Shown here piece after piece: positions 1 through 5,540 of a stretch of 13,408 nt of DNA (position 1 is the stretch's first letter; every line of letters begins with the position of its first letter). The notes below the pieces were generated by a model, which worked only from the letters and a program-made list of their open reading frames with translations, ran no database searches and was not told the origin of the DNA. A program made the translations under genes and the position numbers. The stretch is from JAZQUM01 sp045631305 (GTDB lineage: Bacteria > Bacillota > Clostridia > Oscillospirales > Oscillospiraceae): the NCBI GenBank assembly GCA_045631305.1, contig JAZQUM010000091.1, forward strand, positions 1 to 13,408. Reading direction: 5' to 3'.

Positions 1-383
1 ACCTTGGAGGCGGCGATGCAGTTGTTAAGCCCCACATAGTCATAGCGGCGCTTTGCAGAGCAGCCGCCGTTGCAGCGAACGCGGGCCACCTTCTTTTCGC
101 CGCTTACCGCCTCGATGCCGAGGGCTTCGGCAATGCGGGCCACATTTTCCGCAGAAGATGCGGGGCAGGCATTGGCAGGAGCCTTGCCTGCAAGGATGGC
201 GGCAGCGCAGCCTGCGCAGCCGGGATAACCGCAGCCGCCGCAGTTGGCGCCTGCCAGATTTTCCAGAATGATACTCAGGCGGGGATCTTCCTTCACTTCA
301 AAGACCTTGGCGGCAACGGCCAGAGCCACACCGAAGATCACGGCAAGAGCGCCCAGAACGAGAACAGCATACAAAATCGTCAT
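1..383 (-). CDS. rnfB: RnfB, ferredoxin-binding subunit of Rnf complex (3' end cut by window)
   Basis: Last gene of the Rnf operon; only the first 127 codons are inside the window. RnfB is the iron-sulfur subunit that takes electrons from reduced ferredoxin and passes them into the membrane complex. Residues about 3-25 form the single N-terminal membrane helix. They are followed by the diagnostic cluster motif ENLAGANCGGCGYPGC, with cysteines 48, 51, 56 and 73 in CX2CX4CX16C spacing, which is the RnfB/Fe-S (PF04060-type) signature. The C-terminal part starting YDYVGLNNCIAA is the usual run-in to the ferredoxin-like double [4Fe-4S] domain, which must lie beyond the edge. The start is fixed by GGAGG just upstream (complement of 391-395) and by the 12-nt gap after rnfA. 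Identity is certain; how many ferredoxin clusters the missing part carries cannot be seen. Confidence 0.96.
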   Translation of the reverse strand, partial: MTILYAVLVLGALAVIFGVALAVAAKVFEVKEDPRLSIILENLAGANCGGCGYPGCAGCAAAILAGKAPANACPASSAENVARIAEALGIEAVSGEKKVARVRCNGGCSAKRRYDYVGLNNCIAASK

Positions 384-395
384 AGCGTTCCCTCC

Positions 396-986
396 TTACC
401 ACACCTGCAGGTTGCTGAAGCCCATGAAAGCAAGGGCCATGAGACCTGCGGTAACCAGAGCGATGGGGAAGCCGTCAAAGCTTTCGGGAACATCAGCGAA
501 TTCAAGGCTTTCGCGGACAGCGGCAAAGAGCACGATGGCCAGCAGGAAGCCCAGACCGCCGGTGATACCGTAAGTTACGGATTCAATGAAGCCGTAACCA
601 TTCTGCACGTTCAGCTGAGCAACACCCAGCACGGCGCAGTTGGTGGTGATCAAAGGCAGATACACACCCAGCGCGGAATAGAGAGAAGGAATAGCCTTCT
701 TCAGGAACATTTCGATGAACTGCACCAGAGATGCGATCACCAGAATGAAAGCAACAGTGGTCATGTACTGAAGATCCAGCGCCACCAGAACAGCGTTTAC
801 GCCGGAAGCAAAGGCGGAAGCAAGGCCCATTACGAAAGTAACGGCTACGCCCATGCCTACTGCGGTATCCAGCTTCTTGGAAACGCCAAGGAAGGGGCAA
901 ATACCAAGGAACTGGGCAAAGATGAAGTTATTGGTCAAAATCGCGCCAAGAGAAATGGCGAGCAAACCGGTAACACTTACGCTCAT
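396..986 (-). CDS. rnfA: RnfA, integral membrane subunit of Rnf complex
   Basis: Protein of 196 residues, the normal length for RnfA/NqrE. It is almost entirely hydrophobic, with about six membrane helices, and has the family hallmark NNFIFAQFLGICPFLG at residues 19-34. Cys30 and Cys117 (in ITTNC) match the half-helix cysteines that, with the paired cysteines of RnfE, are known from Rnf/Nqr structures to hold an intramembrane iron-sulfur centre; placing that cluster here is inference from family knowledge. RnfA and RnfE form an inverted pseudo-symmetric pair carrying electrons across the membrane. The start codon overlaps the rnfE stop (ATGA, 983-986), and an AAGGAGG lies about 10 nt upstream inside rnfE, so translation is probably coupled. 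No disruption is seen. Confidence 0.97.
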   Translation of the reverse strand: MSVSVTGLLAISLGAILTNNFIFAQFLGICPFLGVSKKLDTAVGMGVAVTFVMGLASAFASGVNAVLVALDLQYMTTVAFILVIASLVQFIEMFLKKAIPSLYSALGVYLPLITTNCAVLGVAQLNVQNGYGFIESVTYGITGGLGFLLAIVLFAAVRESLEFADVPESFDGFPIALVTAGLMALAFMGFSNLQVW

Positions 987-1609
987 GCTGCTTCTGCCTC
1001 CTTCTTTTCCTTATTTTTCTTGCTGCGCTTCATTGCCCACTGGGTCACAGCGATCAGCACGCCCAGGCACATAAAGCCGCCTACAGGCTGCACCAGAATG
1101 GCCAGGGGTTGGTAGCTTGCAGGCATCACCTGATAGCCCATGAGCTTGCCCGTGCCGAAGAGTTCACGCACGGCACACAGCACCAAAAGGACCCAGGTGT
1201 AGCCGATGCCCTGGAAGATACCGTCCAGAGCGGAAGCCAGAACGCCATTCTTAGAAGCGAAACCTTCAGCGCGGCCCAGAATGATGCAGTTAACTACGAT
1301 CAGGGGGATAAATACGCCGAGGCTTGCTGCGATGTCGGGCAGGAATGCCTGCAGCAGCAGGTCCACGCAGGTAACGAAACCCGCGATGACGACGATGTAG
1401 CATGCGATACGCACTTCATTGGGAATGAACTTGCGCAGTGCGGAGATAACGATATTGGAGCAGGTGAGAATAATCAGCACGCTGACGCCCATACCGAGAC
1501 CATTGGAGATGGAAGTGCTGATAGCCATGGCAGAGCACATGCCCAGCAGCTGCACCAAAACGGGGTTCTGAGAGACGAGACCCTCTTTAAACATTTTCTT
1601 CAGATCCAT
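983..1609 (-). CDS. rnfE: RnfE, integral membrane subunit of Rnf complex
   Basis: Protein of 208 residues of the RnfE/NqrD family. An N-terminal GLVSQNPVLVQLLGMC (residues 10-25) is the conserved entry to the first membrane helices. Cys25 and Cys108 (in IVVNC) are the equivalents of the RnfA cysteines and should complete the membrane Fe-S site. About six hydrophobic helices are visible, and the C-terminus is a short charged tail rich in Lys and Glu that faces the cytoplasm by the positive-inside rule. It starts 12 nt after the rnfG stop behind a strong AAGGAGG (complement of about 1616-1622) and ends in a 4-nt overlap with rnfA. Length and motifs are ordinary for the family. Confidence 0.97.
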   Translation of the reverse strand: MDLKKMFKEGLVSQNPVLVQLLGMCSAMAISTSISNGLGMGVSVLIILTCSNIVISALRKFIPNEVRIACYIVVIAGFVTCVDLLLQAFLPDIAASLGVFIPLIVVNCIILGRAEGFASKNGVLASALDGIFQGIGYTWVLLVLCAVRELFGTGKLMGYQVMPASYQPLAILVQPVGGFMCLGVLIAVTQWAMKRSKKNKEKKEAEAA

Positions 1610-1621
1610 TCTCTCACCTCC

Positions 1622-2224
1622 TTATGCCTGCATGGCAGCAACTGCTGCCAGTGCACCGTTGACGCCCTTGGTAACGCCCTTGGTGGTAACGGTGGCGCCG
1701 GTGATGGCATCCACATCGCCGCCTACAACAAGGCCGCCTTCAGGCAGGGTCAGGCCCTTGAACTGGTCCAGCGCGCCTACGCCGCTGTCCAGCGCTTCGT
1801 TATCGGTGATCTTGGTACCGATGTTGGAAGTTTCGCTGTGGCTGATCACGCTGACGCCGCTGACAGCACCGTCAACATTCACGCCTACCATCATCACGAT
1901 GGTGCCCTGAGAACCGGAAGCGGAAACCTTTACCGCATAGCCTGCGGCAGCGTCACCGTCGGTGACCTGGTAGAGTTCCACTACCTTTGCGCTGTATGCA
2001 CCTGCGGCAGCAACCATTTCTTCGGATACAACCAGTGCATCGGAGAAGGAAGGATTGGAGATCTCAACCACTTCCATCATAGCGTTTTCCGTCTTCACGC
2101 GGTTGGCTTCGGCGATCTTGTCCTTGGTGACATTGTTAACAAGACCCAGAAGACCTGCCACCACAACAGCGATGGCAGTCAAAGTGCCGGCAAGACGGAG
2201 AGCAAATTTCAGATGAGCTTTCAT
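1622..2224 (-). CDS. rnfG: RnfG, covalent-FMN subunit of Rnf complex
   Basis: Protein of 200 residues. One N-terminal membrane helix (about 10-30) anchors a domain outside the cytoplasm (FMN_bind type). The flavinylation motif TGAT is at residues 175-178; by analogy with characterised RnfG and NqrC, Thr178 should carry FMN through a phosphoester bond. The stretch HSETSNIGTKI (about 129-139) corresponds to the conserved HxET...G segment near the flavin. Covalent attachment needs an ApbE flavin transferase, and no apbE lies in this window. The ATG overlaps the rnfD stop by 4 nt (ATGA, 2221-2224), so translation is coupled; rnfE follows after 12 nt. At 200 residues it is at the short end for the family but complete. 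Confidence 0.96.
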   Translation of the reverse strand: MKAHLKFALRLAGTLTAIAVVVAGLLGLVNNVTKDKIAEANRVKTENAMMEVVEISNPSFSDALVVSEEMVAAAGAYSAKVVELYQVTDGDAAAGYAVKVSASGSQGTIVMMVGVNVDGAVSGVSVISHSETSNIGTKITDNEALDSGVGALDQFKGLTLPEGGLVVGGDVDAITGATVTTKGVTKGVNGALAAVAAMQA

Positions 2225-3207
2225 TTTGCACTCGCCTCCTTCTTTGCTGCGCCGAAACGGACGGGGCGTACATACTTATCAATGAGCCAGGTGGTGCAGT
2301 TCATCACCAGGATGGAGTAGCACACGCCTTCGGGATAGGAGCCGAAATAACGGATGAACACGGTGACAAGACCGCAGCCAAGACCGAAGATCAGCTTGCC
2401 CTTATTCGTAACGGGAGAGGTAGCGTAGTCGGTCGCCATGAAGAAAGCGCCCAGGATCAGACCGCCGCCCAGCACGTTATAGAGCATCCATTCCATGGGG
2501 GAGTTGCCGCGGGGGAAGAGATAGGTCAGAACAGCCACCGTGCCGATATAAGCTACGGGGATGTGCCAGCTGATGACCTGACGGATCATGAGGTAAAGAC
2601 CGCCGCAGAGAAGCGCGATGGCGCTGACTTCACCAAGAGAGCCGGGGATCTTGCCGATGAACATATCACCCAGAGAATAGCTGCTCATAGCGCCGGCCAG
2701 GTCACCTGCGGAGAGGAGAGCCATGGGGGTAGCACCGGTGGTGACGTCGGCATTGAGGAGAGAGGGCATCCAGCTGGTCATGGCACCTGCATAGCTGGCA
2801 ACCAGAACAGCGCGGCCGCCCAAAGCGGGGTTCAGGAAGTTGCAGCCGATGCCGCCGTAAAGCTGCTTGACTACAACGATAGCGAAGAAGCTGCCGATGA
2901 GGAGCATCCACCAGGGAAGGTCAGCGGGGCTGACAAAAGCCAGCAGGATACCCGTTACCACGGCAGAAAGGTCCTTCACGCTCTGGGGCTTCTTCAAAAG
3001 CAGGCGGTAGAGATATTCCCAGCCTGCGCAGAAAGCAGCGGAGAGACCCACATTCAAAATGGCACGCAGACCAAAGTTGAAGGCGGCAAAGATCATAGCG
3101 GGAACCAGCGCAATGATCACATCCAGCATGATGGAGGTGGTGTCCTCACGCTTGCGGATGTGGGGAGAGGAGCTGGCGATGAGTCTTAACTTTTTATATT
3201 CAGTCAT
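2221..3207 (-). CDS. rnfD: RnfD, membrane covalent-FMN subunit of Rnf complex
   Basis: Protein of 328 residues of the RnfD/NqrB family with about nine to ten hydrophobic segments. The start LRLIASSSPHIR (residues 7-18) is the typical cytoplasmic lead-in. The covalent FMN motif is TGATP (157-161), with Thr160 the predicted attachment residue. Also present are GGIGCNFLNPALGGRA (118-133) and MATDYATSPVT (about 258-268), both strongly conserved in RnfD/NqrB and lining the flavin and ion-pumping core. The gene follows rnfC by only 3 nt; its GGAGG lies at the rnfC C-terminal codons and stop. It ends in a 4-nt overlap with rnfG. RnfD is thought to couple electron flow to ion transport; whether Na+ or H+ is moved cannot be told from sequence alone. 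Confidence 0.97.
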   Translation of the reverse strand: MTEYKKLRLIASSSPHIRKREDTTSIMLDVIIALVPAMIFAAFNFGLRAILNVGLSAAFCAGWEYLYRLLLKKPQSVKDLSAVVTGILLAFVSPADLPWWMLLIGSFFAIVVVKQLYGGIGCNFLNPALGGRAVLVASYAGAMTSWMPSLLNADVTTGATPMALLSAGDLAGAMSSYSLGDMFIGKIPGSLGEVSAIALLCGGLYLMIRQVISWHIPVAYIGTVAVLTYLFPRGNSPMEWMLYNVLGGGLILGAFFMATDYATSPVTNKGKLIFGLGCGLVTVFIRYFGSYPEGVCYSILVMNCTTWLIDKYVRPVRFGAAKKEASAK

Positions 3208-3210
3208 TTC

Positions 3211-4575
3211 TTACGCCTCCTTCTTCTCTTCCTTGGCGGCCGCTTCCGCAGCAGCCTTCTTGGCGGCGCGGTCAGCCAGCACCAGCTGCTTGCCTACGCG
3301 GAACATCTGCACAAGATGCACTCTTGCAGGGCAGATATAGGTGCAGGCACCGCATTCGATGCAGTCCATCAGGTTCATGCGTTCCATGTCTTCGATGCGC
3401 TTCTTTTCGGTGTACTTATACATGTAAAGAGGCTCAAGATGCATGGGGCACGCTTCTACGCAGCGGCCGCAGCGGATGCACTGGGGATTGGCTACGGTGC
3501 GCTCTTCATTTTCAGCGAAGGCAAGGATGCTGCCCACGCCCTTGGTAACGGGAACTTCGGTGGTATATTGAGCAAGACCCATCATGGGGCCGCCGGCAAT
3601 GATCTTGAAGGTGGAATCCTTCACGCCGCCGCAGCAGTCCAGCAGAGCGCTGACGGGGGTGCCGATGGGGCAAAGCAGGTTCTTGGGTTCCATGATGCCG
3701 GAGCCGGACACGGTGACCACTTTCTTTACAACGGGCATACCCATGTAAACAGCGCGGTAAATGGCAATAACAGTGTTGAGGTTCAGCACCACGCAGCCGA
3801 TGGCGCTGGGCAGCGCACCGGGGGGTACCTGACGGCCGGTAACGGCCTGGCAGAGCTGCTTTTCAGCGCCCTGAGGATAGCGGGTGTGCAGGCCCATGAC
3901 CACAACGGGGTCGCCGCGTTCAGCCACTCTCTTTTCCATGAGGGCGATGTCGCGGGGCTTGTTGTTTTCGATGCAGAGGTAGATCTTATCCACCTTGAAC
4001 ATCTTGGCAAGAAGGTCAGCACCGTCCAGAACTTCATCGGTATATTCCAGCATGGCGCGGTCGTCGCCGGTGATGTAGGGTTCGCATTCCACGGCGTTGA
4101 TGATCACAGTCTCGCACTTGCCGATACCGCCGGCAAGCTTGACGTGGGTGGGGAAGGTCGCACCGCCCATGCCGACGATACCTGCGTTCTTCACCACTTC
4201 GCAGAACTGCTCGGCAGTCATTTCATCGGGATTTTCCACGGGGTGGATATCCTCGCAGAGGGTGTCCAGATAGTCGTATTCGATGATGACGCTCATCACA
4301 TTGCCGCCCATGGTGTAAGGACGTTCTTCAATGGCCGTTACCTTGCCGGAAATGCTGGCATGGACAGGCGCGCTTACAAAGCCTGCGCCCTCGCCGATCT
4401 TCTGTCCTACTTTTACCGTGTCGCCCACAGCAACCAGCGCCTTGCAGGGTGCGCCGATGTGCTGAGAAAGGGGGATCACTACTTCAGCGGGAGCAGGGAT
4501 CTTTTCAATGGCCTTGTCGCAGGTAGCGGCTTTTTTATCCTTGGGATGTACGCCGCCAAAAAAAGCTTTTGCCAT
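3211..4575 (-). CDS. rnfC: RnfC, NADH-binding and Fe-S peripheral subunit of Rnf complex
   Basis: First gene of the operon; 454 residues, usual for clostridial RnfC. RnfC is the cytoplasmic subunit that reduces NAD+. Visible in order: an N-terminal barrel region (about 30-100); the complex I 51-kDa-like NADH/FMN fold with GMGGATFPTH (135-144) and NAVECEPYI (160-168); an SLBB-like middle; then two [4Fe-4S] motifs, CIRCGRCVEACP (Cys 366, 369, 372, 376) and CIECGACTYICP (Cys 405, 408, 411, 415). The tail is a short Ala/Lys/Glu-rich helix (about 433-454), not the long repeat extension of some proteobacterial RsxC proteins. The start is set by GAGGTG 5 nt upstream, at the end of a roughly 77-nt leader from the predicted promoter at 4659-4687. 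All cluster ligands are present. Confidence 0.97.
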   Translation of the reverse strand: MAKAFFGGVHPKDKKAATCDKAIEKIPAPAEVVIPLSQHIGAPCKALVAVGDTVKVGQKIGEGAGFVSAPVHASISGKVTAIEERPYTMGGNVMSVIIEYDYLDTLCEDIHPVENPDEMTAEQFCEVVKNAGIVGMGGATFPTHVKLAGGIGKCETVIINAVECEPYITGDDRAMLEYTDEVLDGADLLAKMFKVDKIYLCIENNKPRDIALMEKRVAERGDPVVVMGLHTRYPQGAEKQLCQAVTGRQVPPGALPSAIGCVVLNLNTVIAIYRAVYMGMPVVKKVVTVSGSGIMEPKNLLCPIGTPVSALLDCCGGVKDSTFKIIAGGPMMGLAQYTTEVPVTKGVGSILAFAENEERTVANPQCIRCGRCVEACPMHLEPLYMYKYTEKKRIEDMERMNLMDCIECGACTYICPARVHLVQMFRVGKQLVLADRAAKKAAAEAAAKEEKKEA

Positions 4576-4583
4576 GTTTTCAC

Positions 4584-4601
4584 CTCGTTTATCTCGTTTA
4601 T
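4584..4601 (-). repeat. Tandem 9-bp repeat overlapping the rnfC ribosome site
   Basis: CTCGTTTAT occurs twice in direct tandem on the plus strand. On the rnf transcript this reads ATAAACGAG twice, and the end of the second copy supplies the GAG of the GAGGTG ribosome site of rnfC. It is a perfect short duplication in an otherwise AT-rich leader. It may be only a slippage product. Confidence 0.6.
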
Positions 4602-4620
4602 ATTGATGGTACTTTTACAT

Positions 4621-4634
4621 GTTTTTTAAAAAAC
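4621..4634. repeat. 14-bp AT palindrome in the rnf leader
   Basis: GTTTTTTAAAAAAC is a perfect palindrome lying about 20-30 nt downstream of the predicted rnf transcription start. It could be a protein-binding site or a simple A/T tract. The outer GTT...AAC is shared with Rex sites but the inner bases are not, so no regulator is assigned. Confidence 0.4.
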
Positions 4635-4658
4635 TGATATAACCCCATATTCTTTCGT

Positions 4659-4687
4659 ATTTTACATCAATTTCTTTTCTTTGTCTA
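4659..4687 (-). promoter_or_regulatory. Predicted sigma-A promoter of the rnf operon
   Basis: On the minus strand the -35 box is TAGACA (complement of 4682-4687) and the -10 box is TAAAAT (complement of 4659-4664), separated by exactly 17 nt. Each matches the consensus in 5 of 6 positions. Transcription would start near 4652, giving a leader of about 77 nt before rnfC. No competing match of this quality was seen on this strand in the gap. This is a prediction from sequence only. Confidence 0.7.
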
Positions 4688-4690
4688 TAC

Positions 4691-4704
4691 TTGCCCGCAG
4701 GCAA
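4691..4704. promoter_or_regulatory. Candidate operator between divergent promoters
   Basis: TTGCCCGCAGGCAA consists of perfect 5-bp arms TTGCC/GGCAA around CGCA. It sits between the -35 box of the rnf promoter (4682-4687) and the -35 box of the divergent DUF975-gene promoter (4717-4722). A protein bound here could affect both promoters. The arms are short and no regulator gene is adjacent, so function is inferred from position only. Confidence 0.4.
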
Positions 4705-4716
4705 CTGCACCATAAT

Positions 4717-4745
4717 TTGCCAAAAATCTTCTTCCGTGTTATAAT
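4717..4745 (+). promoter_or_regulatory. Predicted extended -10 promoter of the DUF975-type gene
   Basis: The -35 box is TTGCCA (4717-4722), the spacer 17 nt, and the -10 box a perfect TATAAT (4740-4745) preceded by TGT, an extended -10 element. Transcription should start near 4752, giving a leader of about 23 nt. This is the strongest promoter match in the window. A weaker pair, TTTACA (4614-4619) and TATAAC (4638-4643) with an 18-nt spacer, lies upstream on the same strand. Confidence 0.8.
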
Positions 4746-4761
4746 CTTTTTAATCTTTCCG

Positions 4762-4768
4762 AGAGGTG
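4762..4768 (+). promoter_or_regulatory. Ribosome site deciding the start of the DUF975-type gene
   Basis: AGAGGTG lies about 8 nt before the ATG at 4775. An in-frame GTG at 4766 overlaps this site and so cannot be the start; a second ATG at 4778 is a less well-spaced alternative. Confidence 0.7.
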
Positions 4769-4774
4769 TTCTCT

Positions 4775-5497
4775 ATGATGTCTTTACGCGAAATCAAGCA
4801 CAATGCGGCTCAGCTTGCCCGCGATGCGCAGGTCAGCGCCGTATCTTTTACTGCGTTTTATATGCTTATCACTCTTGTGTTGAATCTGGCTGACCTTTTG
4901 GCTCTTCGTTTCCTGCCCAAAGGCGGCAACTTCCTCCATTTCTTCATCTATCTGCTCTTCCCCGTTTTAGCTGCAGGCTTTGTAATGTACTGCATGCGCA
5001 TCTATCGCCGCGAGCGGGTGGAATACACCGATCTTTTTGACGGCTTCACTTTTGTGGGCAAGGTGCTGGGGCTCTACTTCCTTATGGCCATTTTCATCGC
5101 ACTATGGTCCATGCTTTTTGTGATCCCCGGTATCATCGCCACGTATCGCTACCGCTTCGCCGTGTATAATCTTTACGAAGATCCTTCCATCTCCCCCTTT
5201 GAGGCGCTGCGCCGCTCCAAGCGCCAGACCACGGGACATAAAATGAACCTCTTCGTACTGGACTTGAGTTTCTTTGGTTGGCTTCTGCTGGCCAATCTCC
5301 CCACCAATCTGTTTTCCTGGCTGGCAACGGCTGAAATTTTAGTGCTGAATGATTTTGTGCATCTCTTCCTCTGCTGGGGCATCAGTGCAGTGGCTTCTCT
5401 CTGCTATCTGGTGCGCTTCCATGTAAGTGCATACACCTATTTCAACCTGGCCCGCGCCGCCCACATCCCCGCCGAACCCCCTGCTATTGAAGAATAA
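4775..5497 (+). CDS. DUF975-type multi-pass membrane protein, function unknown
   Basis: Protein of 240 residues with about five to six membrane segments (roughly 23-45, 53-75, 95-118, 158-175, 183-215). It resembles the DUF975 (PF06161) family of Firmicutes, from the core MLFVIPGIIATYRYRFAVY (about 113-131), then EDPSISPFEALRRSKRQTTGHK (135-156, in two adjoining pieces) and a hydrophobic segment ending in FFGW. In DUF975 proteins this Pro-Gly-Ile-Ile, Tyr-Arg-Tyr and Ser-Arg/Lys pattern is typical. Molecular function is not established, and nothing in the sequence suggests an enzyme. The start is ATG 4775, with AGAGGTG 8 nt upstream. It is monocistronic, transcribed away from rnf from its own strong promoter and closed by the terminator 7 nt after its stop. 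A direct link to Rnf is possible only through shared regulation. Confidence 0.82.
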   Translation: MMSLREIKHNAAQLARDAQVSAVSFTAFYMLITLVLNLADLLALRFLPKGGNFLHFFIYLLFPVLAAGFVMYCMRIYRRERVEYTDLFDGFTFVGKVLGLYFLMAIFIALWSMLFVIPGIIATYRYRFAVYNLYEDPSISPFEALRRSKRQTTGHKMNLFVLDLSFFGWLLLANLPTNLFSWLATAEILVLNDFVHLFLCWGISAVASLCYLVRFHVSAYTYFNLARAAHIPAEPPAIEE

Positions 5498-5504
5498 GCA
5501 AAAC

Positions 5505-5534
5505 AAAAGACCTGCTCTGTGAGCAGGTCTTTTT
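5505..5534. terminator. Bidirectional rho-independent terminator
   Basis: AAAAGACCTGCTC, a 3-nt loop TGT, then GAGCAGGTCTTTT: a perfect 13-bp stem. The run of A on the left and T on the right makes it a terminator in both directions. It closes the plus-strand DUF975-type gene (stop at 5497) and the convergent minus-strand ABC gene (stop at 5541), which end only 43 nt apart. Confidence 0.93.
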
Positions 5535-5540
5535 CATGGT

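Noticed and set aside
1109..4629. Long plus-strand open frames opposite rnf (about 403 and 437 codons).
   Set aside because: They lie antisense to certain rnf genes, are rich in His, Ala, Asp and Gly as expected from mirrored codon bias, and have no recognisable domain.
4621..4634. Rex repressor site in the rnf leader.
   Set aside because: Only the outer GTT/AAC matches; the inner AA/TT positions of the known Rex consensus are replaced.
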